Source of the DNA: Chloroflexota bacterium
Lineage (GTDB): Bacteria; Chloroflexota; Dehalococcoidia; SM23-28-2
Length of the DNA stretch: 14,011 bases
Reading direction: 5' to 3'
NCBI GenBank assembly: GCA_030691665.1
Contig: JAUYDU010000445.1
Location: forward strand, 1 to 14,011
Part shown: piece by piece, positions 1 through 8,700 of the stretch
Position numbering within the stretch: the stretch's first letter is position 1
Layout: each line of letters starts with the position of its first letter
Made by a program: the position numbers and the translations under genes
The notes under the pieces: generated by a model
What the model saw: the letters and a program-made list of their open reading frames with translations, nothing else
Database searches by the model: none
What the model was told of the DNA's origin: nothing

Positions 1-69
1 CTGCTGCGGCGTAAGGCGCCGCGGGGGCAAAGGATGAAGGCGCCGCAAGAGCCGGTCGCCACGGGGTGA
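1..69 (+). CDS. Possible C-terminal tail of an upstream gene (partial)
   Basis: Frame 1 is open from the window edge to a TGA at 67-69 and would encode 22 residues of a basic tail. The decamer AAGGCGCCGC occurs twice, at 13-22 and 37-46. The copies are 24 bases apart, a multiple of three, so each gives Lys-Ala-Pro in this frame, as expected of a low-complexity basic C-terminus. The other two forward frames stop early (frame 3 almost at once). The piece is too short to assign a family, and the open frame could be chance in GC-rich DNA. Confidence 0.22.
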   Translation: MLRRKAPRGQRMKAPQEPVATG

Positions 70-262
70 CCAATGGTTGCACACAACGCTGGATTGTTCA
101 ACGACGGCGCCTCTCGCGTTGCTTCCTGCCTGTCATGGCGACCATGCCAACCCCAACGGCCTCGCAGCAGCGCTCACGAGACCCGGGCCAGGTGTTTCTG
201 TACCAAACTGCCGTCAGCAGGCCCTCCGCGGCGGTTCCCTGCGATGGCGCGTGGCATCGGGG

Positions 263-268
263 TATAAT
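263..268 (+). promoter_or_regulatory. Candidate -10 element for the defence operon
   Basis: A perfect TATAAT lies about 100 bases upstream of the preferred methyltransferase ATG and would give a leader of roughly 95 bases. No good -35 hexamer sits 16-18 bases upstream, and there is no TGn extension, so the promoter is weak, activator-dependent or spurious. It is the only consensus -10 I see on the plus strand before the operon. Confidence 0.35.
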
Positions 269-325
269 GAGCGCGCTGACCTCTAGCGGTCTACCCGCGT
301 CGTCGCTGAAGTTGGCGCAATCCCG

Positions 326-342
326 GGCCAAGTGGTTTGGCC
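326..342 (+). promoter_or_regulatory. GGCCAA/TTGGCC inverted repeat before the methyltransferase start
   Basis: GGCCAA (326-331) and TTGGCC (337-342) form a perfect 6-bp inverted repeat around a 5-base centre. It ends 17 bases before the Shine-Dalgarno-like GGGAG and 27 bases before the ATG at 370. It could be a repressor operator, since restriction-modification operons are often autoregulated, or an mRNA hairpin affecting translation. It also covers the alternative TTG start at 337, which makes that start less attractive. Function is inferred from position only. Confidence 0.4.
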
Positions 343-369
343 GAAGAGTCCCAGCAAGCGGGAGTTGTC

Positions 370-3300
370 ATGGACGATCAGGACCTTAAGCCTGCCGACA
401 TCCAGGGCCTGTCCAGCAGGGATGCCATCGTATCGTTCTTCGACAAGCTCCACTGGCGCACCGACGCTCGGCTCACACAAACCCCGGCCGCCATGGGGAT
501 CACCGCCGAGTGGCTCCAGCGGCAGGTCAAGCACATCGAACGGCTTGCGCTGCAGGCCGATGGCGCCATACCGCTTGGCGTCTACCTGGTCGAACTCACC
601 TCCGTCACCGTAGCTGCTACGCATGGGCTGGCGAGCGCCTTGCGGAACCGGGTCGGCAACTACCTGCTGGTGCTCACCGACGACTACGAACGCCTTGACT
701 TCGTGCTGCTGGAACGGTCCCTGCCTGCCACCACTACGTCAACGGGCACAATCATGGCGGGGCCGACGAGGCAGGTCAGCGTTCGTCCGCACGTCTTGAC
801 CGTGAGCCGTCGCAACCCTTCGCACGAGGTCCACCTGAGAGTCCTTCGACGCTTCACCTGCACAGAGGCGGACTCGGACGCCCAGTATGAGAAGCTCCTC
901 TCTGCGTATGTCGTGGCGGAATGGTCGGAGCCGCTATTCAACAACCGTGCGCTCTTCTCGGACTACTATCTGAACGTGCGGCTGCGGGAGAGGCCCGAGT
1001 GGCAGGGCCGGCCCGAAGAGGCATATCACCGCATGCGTGAGCTGATGTCTGCCGCTCGCCAGCAAGCTAACGGAAAAGCCAGGGAGGCAACCGAGCGACT
1101 GCTCGTGCAGCCAGCCCTCCAGACGCTGGGCTTCAGAGCGACTCCCGTTGCCGTTGGCAACGACGCAGCGCAACCCCACTACAACCTCTTTGCGCCGGAT
1201 GCCCCGGACAAGCCCGTGGCGCTGTGCCTCGCATATGGCTGGAACCGGAACCTCGACGGCAGGGACGACACACGCGACGTCGTCACGCCCGATGAGAACC
1301 CAGGAGCCAGGGTCGTAACGGTGCTCGATTCAGGTGCTGCGCCCTGGGCCGTGGTGACCAACGGGAAGGTGTGGCGTCTCTATTCGGCCGGTGCGCACTC
1401 CCGCGCCACCAACTACTACGAGATTGATTTGGAAGAGACGCTGGCAATGTCGGACCCCAACGTCGCATTCCGGTACTTCTGGCTGTTCTTTCGGTCGGCT
1501 GCTTTCGTCCCTCGCGACGTGATGCTGGAGGGCCAGAGCCGGTCCCTCTGCTTCCTAGATGAGCTTGTGGAAGAGAGCGAGAGCTACGCCAAGGGCCTGG
1601 GCGAACGGCTCAAGGAGCGTGTCTTCGAGGAGGTGTTCCCCCACCTCGCTGATGGGTTCATCGAACACCTGAGATCCCAGCCACCCATCACGGGTGCTCA
1701 GCAAGGGGCGCTATTGCCAGTCGCCCGGCAGTTGGCCCTCAAGAAGGAGCCAGACGAGGCGTTTCGAAGGCAGGTGTTCCAGGGCACGCTGACGTTCCTC
1801 TACCGCGCGTTGTTCCTGCTGTACGCCGAGGCCCGGGACCTCCTGCCCGTCAAAGAGGTGCGTGGCTACTGGGAGCACAGCCTGACCCGCCTGAAGGCCG
1901 AGATTGCCGAGAAGGCGGGGGACATCGCGGACGAGGCCCCTCAGAAGCTCCACAAGGCGTACCGCGCCGATTCCACCGCACTGTATGACCGTCTCCTCGA
2001 GTTGTTTGCCATTGTGGACAAAGGGAGACGCGACCTCAACGTCCCGCTCTACAATGGCGGCCTGTTCCTCACCAGCCCAGAGCCAGGAGACACCAGGTCC
2101 GAGGCGGAGAACGCCCGATTCCTCCAGACGAACAGAATCCCGGACCGGTACCTGGCCCTGGGGCTGGACCGCCTTGCGCGGGACATAGACCCCAAACGGC
2201 AGGACCTGGCGCCCATAGACTACAAGTCCCTGGGCGTGCGACAGCTTGGCTCCATCTATGAAGGCTTGCTGGAGTTCCAGGTGCGCATCGCTTCAGAGAA
2301 GATGGCTGTGGTGCAGGGCAAGCGGACGGAGGAGGTCATACCTTACCGCGTAGCCTTCGCCAACAAGGCGAAGGTACTGACTCGAGGTCGGGGGCGCGAC
2401 GCCGAGGAGCGAGTCTATCGTCCCGGCGACGTCTATCTGGAGAATGACCGCCGCGAGCGAAAGGCCACCGGCTCCTACTACACGCCCGACCACATAGTCA
2501 AATACATCGTGCAACATACCGTGGGGCCAGTGTTGGAAGAGAAGTTCGAGAGACTGCGCGCCAGGTTTCGGGAGGCCCAGCAGGCCTACCGCAACGCCCA
2601 GCAGCGAGCCGAAGCCTTCCGCAAGCAGGGCATGCGGCCCGATGACCCGGCCAAGGTGGTGAGAGGCTACGAAGGGCTGGTGGACGAACTCTTTGACCTC
2701 CGTGTGCTCGATCCGGCCATGGGTTCCGGCCACTTCCTGGTGGAGGCTGTGGACTTCATCTGCGACCGGACCATCGGCCAGAAGGACGGCTTCCTCCAGG
2801 CTTTCCCCTGGAACCCCGTCACTTCTTTCCTGCAGAAGACTCGCCAGGCCATCCTGGCCGAGATGGAGCGGCAAGGCGTCACGGTGGACACGGGCCGTCT
2901 CATCGACATTAACCTCCTCAAGCGGCACATCCTCAAGCGGTGCGTCTATGGGGTGGACCTGAACCCAATGGCGGTGGAGCTGGCCAAGGTATCCCTCTGG
3001 CTGGACTGCTTCACTCTGGGCGCGCCGCTCTCCTTCCTGGACCACCACCTGAAGTGCGGCAACTCACTCATCGGGACGAGTGTCCAGGAGGTAATGGCTG
3101 CATTGGCGCCGAAGGAGAATCAGACTCTGAGTGTATTCGGCAACCCATTGCAGGGCGTGCTCGCCGCCACCGCCTCAATGGAGAAATTGCGTCGTATCCC
3201 AGATGCCACAGTGGACGAAATCGCAAGCAGCCGTAGACTCTTCGTGGAAATAGAAGCTGCACAGGCCCCGTACAAGGCACTGCTGGACATTTGGGTCAGT

Positions 3301-4659
3301 CAGTATTTCGGCAACGGTTTTGCAGAGCAGTATCTCACAATCGGCGGACACGATTATGTTGAGGAGATACGCTCCGGGGGGCAGAAGCTCTCTCCTGAGT
3401 ATCGAGAGGCCATTACCAAGGGTGCGGGGATAGGCCGGGAGAAGCGTTTCTTCCATTGGGACCTGGAGTTTCCTGAGGCCTTTGTGGACCTGAAAGTGGG
3501 CAACTGGAAGCCAGCGGACGCCAGAGGGTTCGACGCGGTGATTGGCAATCCCCCCTTCGTCGACAAGAAGCACATAGCGACTGAACTAATCGAAGAAGAT
3601 CATTATTGGCAGAGATCAAAGAGGTTCTTGGCTGCGAGAGGCATTTATGACCTCTATATGCTGTTCGTACAGCTAGGGATTGACCTGAGCCGGTTCGGCG
3701 CCGGGTCATGTCTCCTTACACCTATCCCTTGGCTGACGCAAGCTGAGGGGGGCACTCTCCGAGATTTTCTCCTAAGTGCTGGCTCCCTCAGCATCTTTGA
3801 TTATTCAGCGGAACCGCATTTCAAAGATGCCTTGGTAAAGGTAATCGGCGTCCACGTGAACCGGGGCACCTCCACAGCCAGCATTGAGATCCGGGGTGGC
3901 CGACGACCCAGAATCATACCCTCGGTTGAAGTCCGGAGACTATTTGAAGGTCAGATCAGAATAGACGTCAATATCGATTATCTTTCGATCCTCGAAAAGA
4001 TTGTCTCCCATTCGGTCTCGCTCTCTAGCGTTTACACGCCGACTTTTGGATTGAGAGCCTCGTCGAAGGAACGCGGTGGTTTCGCCAAAGATAAGTTCAT
4101 TAGACCAAAGGACGAGTGCAAGAACCCTGTTCCTTACCTTGAGTCGCGTGAACTCACTGAAACCGGGATTCTATGGGGCGGTAGGTGGCTCGACTACCAG
4201 CCAGACGAGATCTACAGTGCCCGTAGCCCGGAGCTCTTCCTAAACCCGAAACTACTGCTGCCCTCTCTTCTATCAAGAAAGATCATACGGGCTACGTACG
4301 ATGACAGCGGCTTCTTCGCAGACCAATCTCTGGTGTGCATATCGCCCCGTTATCAGCTACCGGCCCTCCCTGACCCAGCAGCCGAAAACCGTCCGTCACT
4401 GAAGAATCTTCAGCGGCAGCTGAACGCGGAAGTCACGAGTTTCTTCTTCGGGAACTGTGTGGTAGGGGAAGCGCTAGGCGGGGGGGCGATCCACGCCACT
4501 CCGGGATTAGTCGCCAGACTCAGGGTATTCTTGGACCCCAGTCTGGAGTACGAAGGCTGCGACACTGACGAGGAAATTGCGCGGACTTGTGGATTCACCG
4601 ATGAGGAACGTGCGGCGATCCATGGCTGGTTTGCCGAGGAAATGGGGGGTGCTCGTTGA
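370..4659 (+). CDS. Eco57I-like adenine-specific DNA methyltransferase with target-recognition region
   Basis: This 1429-residue protein should methylate adenine-N6 in a specific DNA site using S-adenosylmethionine and supply site recognition for the operon. Seen directly (numbered from the ATG): a long N-terminal region whose part near residues 240-370 resembles the degenerate nuclease-like region of large Type I/IIG-like enzymes; GSYYTP at 701-706, the usual entry to the methylase domain; SAM-binding motif I DPAMGSG at 781-787; and catalytic motif IV NPPF at 1060-1063. Residues after about 1110 are probably the target-recognition domain. I chose ATG 370 over the upstream TTG 337 because GGGAG lies 5 bases before it. 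Where a PD-(D/E)xK nuclease would have its E-x-K, around residues 283-296, the sequence reads ALCLAYGWN, so this domain is probably not a nuclease. GC content drops in the last third. Methyltransferase identity is confident; the restriction or defence role is inferred. Confidence 0.93.
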   Translation: MDDQDLKPADIQGLSSRDAIVSFFDKLHWRTDARLTQTPAAMGITAEWLQRQVKHIERLALQADGAIPLGVYLVELTSVTVAATHGLASALRNRVGNYLLVLTDDYERLDFVLLERSLPATTTSTGTIMAGPTRQVSVRPHVLTVSRRNPSHEVHLRVLRRFTCTEADSDAQYEKLLSAYVVAEWSEPLFNNRALFSDYYLNVRLRERPEWQGRPEEAYHRMRELMSAARQQANGKAREATERLLVQPALQTLGFRATPVAVGNDAAQPHYNLFAPDAPDKPVALCLAYGWNRNLDGRDDTRDVVTPDENPGARVVTVLDSGAAPWAVVTNGKVWRLYSAGAHSRATNYYEIDLEETLAMSDPNVAFRYFWLFFRSAAFVPRDVMLEGQSRSLCFLDELVEESESYAKGLGERLKERVFEEVFPHLADGFIEHLRSQPPITGAQQGALLPVARQLALKKEPDEAFRRQVFQGTLTFLYRALFLLYAEARDLLPVKEVRGYWEHSLTRLKAEIAEKAGDIADEAPQKLHKAYRADSTALYDRLLELFAIVDKGRRDLNVPLYNGGLFLTSPEPGDTRSEAENARFLQTNRIPDRYLALGLDRLARDIDPKRQDLAPIDYKSLGVRQLGSIYEGLLEFQVRIASEKMAVVQGKRTEEVIPYRVAFANKAKVLTRGRGRDAEERVYRPGDVYLENDRRERKATGSYYTPDHIVKYIVQHTVGPVLEEKFERLRARFREAQQAYRNAQQRAEAFRKQGMRPDDPAKVVRGYEGLVDELFDLRVLDPAMGSGHFLVEAVDFICDRTIGQKDGFLQAFPWNPVTSFLQKTRQAILAEMERQGVTVDTGRLIDINLLKRHILKRCVYGVDLNPMAVELAKVSLWLDCFTLGAPLSFLDHHLKCGNSLIGTSVQEVMAALAPKENQTLSVFGNPLQGVLAATASMEKLRRIPDATVDEIASSRRLFVEIEAAQAPYKALLDIWVSQYFGNGFAEQYLTIGGHDYVEEIRSGGQKLSPEYREAITKGAGIGREKRFFHWDLEFPEAFVDLKVGNWKPADARGFDAVIGNPPFVDKKHIATELIEEDHYWQRSKRFLAARGIYDLYMLFVQLGIDLSRFGAGSCLLTPIPWLTQAEGGTLRDFLLSAGSLSIFDYSAEPHFKDALVKVIGVHVNRGTSTASIEIRGGRRPRIIPSVEVRRLFEGQIRIDVNIDYLSILEKIVSHSVSLSSVYTPTFGLRASSKERGGFAKDKFIRPKDECKNPVPYLESRELTETGILWGGRWLDYQPDEIYSARSPELFLNPKLLLPSLLSRKIIRATYDDSGFFADQSLVCISPRYQLPALPDPAAENRPSLKNLQRQLNAEVTSFFFGNCVVGEALGGGAIHATPGLVARLRVFLDPSLEYEGCDTDEEIARTCGFTDEERAAIHGWFAEEMGGAR

Positions 4660-5717
4660 CGCTGCCCTTGTTGGTGTTTCAGGGTGCAGGGCTTCAAGGG
4701 CACGTAACTCACACCGTGTTGCTAGACGTGGTTCGGCAGTTTCCCTATCCACAAGTGTCGGTCATCTCTCCATTCGTCTCTGACGATGGCGTAAGCGTCA
4801 TGCTGAGAATTGCAGACGCTGCCAAGGCGGAGAGGATCAACTGGCTAGTCGGCTTGGATGGCTCGGTGACCACTCCGCGAGCGCTCACATCGATAATTGG
4901 GGATCCTCGCACCAATGAGCCATTGGCCTGGAACCAGACGACCGCCGGTCATTCACTTCACTGTAAGGTTTATTTTTTCAAGAATCGGCGTCCCTTGCGC
5001 GTGGTAATGTACGTGGGTTCAGCCAACATCACGGGAGCAGGGTTGACCTCAAATGTTGAGGCCGGGACAATTCTTGTTGCTAAGGCCTCGCAGGCGCGAG
5101 AGTTGGACCAAATCTTCCGTTCGTTTCGCGATGGTCTTCAGGTTGACACCTGCGTCCAAACCCTCGACCACCAGGTAGTCAGCGAGTATCGCCGGAGTTT
5201 TCGCCCGGCCCGTGGTCGCCGACGCACCCTCAGCAGGGTGGTCGGGGCTACCGTACCGATCGTTGCGGGTCCAACCGATTCCTCGGACTTCGCGTGGATC
5301 GAGGCCGCGGTTAGAGGCGGAAGCGGCAATCAGATGGAGATTTGCCAGCACATGGCTCCGTACTTCTTGCAGGGCACAAACAGCGGGATCAATACTCGTC
5401 GACAACTGGTTCTCATTGATCGTAGGACCGGGGTATCCTACAGGGGAAACGAATACCGTTTCCGTACAGCTAACACTGGTTACCGTGTGGAATTCAATAC
5501 GGAATTAGCACGCCGGATTGGGCTGGCTGCGGCGGCTACGCGACGTGATTTCATCCGCTTCCAGCGAACGCCTCAGTCTGACACGTTTGTGGTCGACCTT
5601 GTGCCGGCAGGTTCGCCAGTGGCTGAGCAAATGCGAGCCGCAGCCAGAGCAGAGGGGCGGTTATCTCGGACAATAGCCGGTTCGAAGGGGCGTGAGTATT
5701 TTGTGGACATCTCCTAG
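4656..5717 (+). CDS. PLD-family nuclease, NgoFVII/BfiI-like restriction endonuclease candidate
   Basis: The 353-residue protein has one phospholipase-D signature: H102-C-K104 followed by GSAN at 121-124 and an acidic residue in NVEAG. In this superfamily the histidine forms a covalent phospho-intermediate and the enzyme cuts DNA without metal. Because two HKD motifs make one active site, a dimer is expected, as in BfiI. Residues about 205-345, including GSGNQ at 222-226, look like a separate domain, and the length and layout resemble NgoFVII-type enzymes with a C-terminal B3-like DNA-binding domain; that comparison is from memory. The TTG start overlaps the methyltransferase stop as TTGA, implying translational coupling, with a G-rich run (4644-4649) just upstream. 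Base composition is closer to the end of the methyltransferase than to the helicase. It is probably the cutting partner, or one of two. Confidence 0.8.
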   Translation: MTLPLLVFQGAGLQGHVTHTVLLDVVRQFPYPQVSVISPFVSDDGVSVMLRIADAAKAERINWLVGLDGSVTTPRALTSIIGDPRTNEPLAWNQTTAGHSLHCKVYFFKNRRPLRVVMYVGSANITGAGLTSNVEAGTILVAKASQARELDQIFRSFRDGLQVDTCVQTLDHQVVSEYRRSFRPARGRRRTLSRVVGATVPIVAGPTDSSDFAWIEAAVRGGSGNQMEICQHMAPYFLQGTNSGINTRRQLVLIDRRTGVSYRGNEYRFRTANTGYRVEFNTELARRIGLAAAATRRDFIRFQRTPQSDTFVVDLVPAGSPVAEQMRAAARAEGRLSRTIAGSKGREYFVDIS

Positions 5718-5742
5718 TAGCCATGCTTGAGGGTGGGCCAGT

Positions 5743-8700
5743 ATGCGCATCCCGTACGTCATAGACAACCAGCAACACCATATGGCGGACGTGCTGAACG
5801 CGATCCTATCGGAGCACGCCGGGAAGTCGCTGGACATAGCTACGGCCTACTTCAACGTCCAGGGCTTCCGCCTTCTGCAACATGGCCTGGAGAAGCTGGG
5901 GAGTTACCGCCTATTGCTGGGTGACGAGCCGGAAGAAGGCTCGTCAATCGGCCTCAGGCCGCGCGCCGCGCAGCAACTGGCCGCCGAACTGGGTGCCGCC
6001 CCCTTCGAGGAGGAGACCCTGCGCGCCGTCGAGGACCTCATAGCTTTCCTCCGTCGAGACCTGGTGGCCGTCCGCGCCTACCAGAAGGGGTTCCTGCACG
6101 CCAAGTGCTACCTCTTCTACGGCGACCTGCCCGCCGGCGCCGCTGACCGCTTCCAGCCGTTGGTCGCCATCGTTGGCTCCAGCAACTTCACGGAGCCGGG
6201 CCTCACCACCAACAGGGAGCTGAATCTCTCGCACAAGACCGTCCTCTCAGAGGATGAACTCGATCTCAGTGGGTCCAGGGACAGGCCCCACGAGTTGGAC
6301 GAGGCTTTGGGGCTGGAAGCCAGGCGGCAACTGATGGGCGCTGTCGGCGCACGGGCCATTGGGGAGCTGGACCGCTGGTTCGCGCGCCAGTGGGCAGACT
6401 CCAGCGACTTCAAGCAAGAACTCATTGACCTGCTGGATGCCTCCAAGTTCGGCCAGAAGGAGTACACGCCCTACCAGGTCTATATGAAGGCCCTCTTCGA
6501 GTACTTCAAGGACGACCTGACCTCAATGCCGCCGATCTCCACCCGGTCGGCGGTCGAACTGGCGGAGTTCCAGGAAGACGCCGTGAAGAAGGCCAGGAAG
6601 ATTCTGGCCAGCTACGACGGCGTACTCATCGGAGACTCGGTGGGGCTGGGCAAGACCTGGATTGGCAAGAAGCTGCTGGAAGACTACGCGTACCATCAGC
6701 GCCAGAAGGCCCTAGTGGTTTGCCCGGCCTCGCTGCGCAAGATGTGGACCGACGAACTCCACTCGGCCACCATCTCGGCCACCATTCTTTCACAGGAAGA
6801 GCTGGGCCAGGAAGGCTTCGATCCTGTTGAATACGCTGACGCGGACATCATCCTCGTGGATGAGTCCCACAACTTCCGCAACCGCAACATTCAGCGCTAC
6901 GAGAGCCTGGAGCGCATAATCAGTGCTCACGGCGGGAGAGGCAGAGGTGGGAGCAAGAAGAAGCTCATCCTGATGACTGCCACACCCGTCAACAACGACA
7001 TCTTCGACCTGTACAACCAGATCTCGCTCTTCACGGGTGGCGATAGGAGCTACTTCGCCGGCGCTGGCATCGGGGACCTCTACCGCTACTTCCTGCTTGC
7101 CAGGCGCAGCGGGGATGGTCAGTCGAGCGGCGTGACGCTCTTCAACCTTTTGGAGGAAGTGGTCATCAGAAGGACCCGGGCCTTCATTCGGAAGGCGTAC
7201 CCGAGCGCGATGATTCGAGGGGCGACGATCAAGTGGCCCGAGCGCAAGCTCAAGACTCTGCGTTACAACCTGGAAGCGACGTACGCGGGCATATACGATC
7301 GTGTGGTGGACGCCATCGAGGGACTCCACCTGGCCCCATACCAGCTCGAGACCTACAAGAAAGCAGGGGTCAAGCGGGACGAGTTCGAGCAGGGCCGTCA
7401 GGAGGCCCTGGCAGGCATCTTCAGAGCAAGGTACCTGAAGCGGTTCGAGTCGAGCATCGAGGCGTTCCGCATCAGCCTACGCCGGGCCTTGGAGTTCACC
7501 AAGACGTTCGAAACCTACCTTCTAGACGGGAAGCTCTTGGACAGCACGCGGTTCCAACAGGCGATGCGATACCTGACGAGAGAAGACGAGGAGGACGACG
7601 GCACTCCTGCCAGCAAAGCGGAAGAACTCGACGCTACAGAGGAGGCTAGAGAGGTACTGGCGGGGCTGCCGCAGCTCGACACCGCTCAGTTCGATTTGAG
7701 GCGGCTACACGAGGCCCTGCAAAACGATGTGGACGCGCTAACCGATGTGTGGCACCTGATCCGGGACATCAAGCCAGACAAGGATGCGAAGCTCCAGGTC
7801 CTCAAAGACCTCTTGGCCAAGGACCTGAAGGGGCAGAAAGTCATCGTCTTCACCTACTACAAAGATACGGCCCGCTACCTGTACCGGGAGTTGACGGGCG
7901 ACGAGGGCAAGGAGTTCCTTCAGAAGGCCGGCAACCCGAGCATCCGGCGAATGGACAGTGGGGCGTCGCCGAGGGAGCGCGTCAGGCTGATAGAAGCGTT
8001 CGCGCCTCGGTCCAACAACCGCCCCGCCCTGGTGGGGTCGAACCTGGAAGTCGATGTCCTCATTTCCACGGATGTCCTGTCGGAGGGCCAGAACCTCCAA
8101 GACTGTGGGCTGCTAGTCAACTACGACCTGCACTGGAATCCCACGCGGATGGTGCAGCGGGCCGGTCGGATAGACCGTATCGGGTCCGAGTTTCCAGTCC
8201 TGTGGATATACAACATGTTTCCGGACGCAGGGCTGGAGCGCCTTCTGCGGCTGGTGGAGAGCCTCAGTCGCAAGATAAGCGACATTGACAAGACCGGGTT
8301 CCTCGACGTGTCGGTGTTGGGGGAGATCGTGCATCCGAGGAACTTCAATACGTTGCGTCGAATCATGGAGCAGGACGGGCGGGTCATCGAGGAGCAGGAG
8401 CAGTTCACCGAACTGGCAAGCAACGAGTTCCTTCTGCAGCAACTCCGCAATCTGCTGGAGACAGGGGCCCAGAAGATGCTGGAAGAGTTGCCGGACGGCA
8501 TACACTCGGGCCTGGCTAGGACGGGTGAGCGCGGGTTGTTCTTCTACTTCACGGCACCAGGGAGCCGTGATGGCAGGCGCCGGCACTTCTGGCGCTACTA
8601 CGACATCCAGCGGGGCAGGGTGATTGACAACCGGTTCCTCGTAGCCAACTTGATTGCCTGCGCTCCCGATACCCCAAGGGTAGTCGGTGACGCCGATGTG

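Larger units (their letters stand above)
70..369 (+). other. Intergenic leader of the defence operon
   Basis: This 300-base stretch has several overlapping short open frames on both strands, but none has a convincing ribosome-binding site or a recognisable product, so I read it as non-coding. It holds a -10-like TATAAT at 263-268, a small GCGG/CCGC inverted repeat at 286-298, and a perfect 6-bp inverted repeat at 326-342. The Shine-Dalgarno-like GGGAG at 360-364 belongs to the downstream methyltransferase. I saw no tRNA or terminator. Confidence 0.5.

Noticed and set aside
337..369. TTG start for the methyltransferase
   Set aside because: The TTG lies inside the GGCCAA/TTGGCC palindrome and lacks a ribosome-binding site, whereas ATG 370 has GGGAG at 5-base spacing.
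2293..3048. 251-residue minus-strand ORF
   Set aside because: It lies antisense within the methyltransferase core that carries motif I, with no ribosome-binding site or recognisable product. It is a GC-rich shadow.
7749..8288. 179-residue plus-strand ORF inside the helicase
   Set aside because: It overlaps the conserved helicase C-terminal motor motifs in another frame and is low-complexity Gly/Pro/Arg/Gln.
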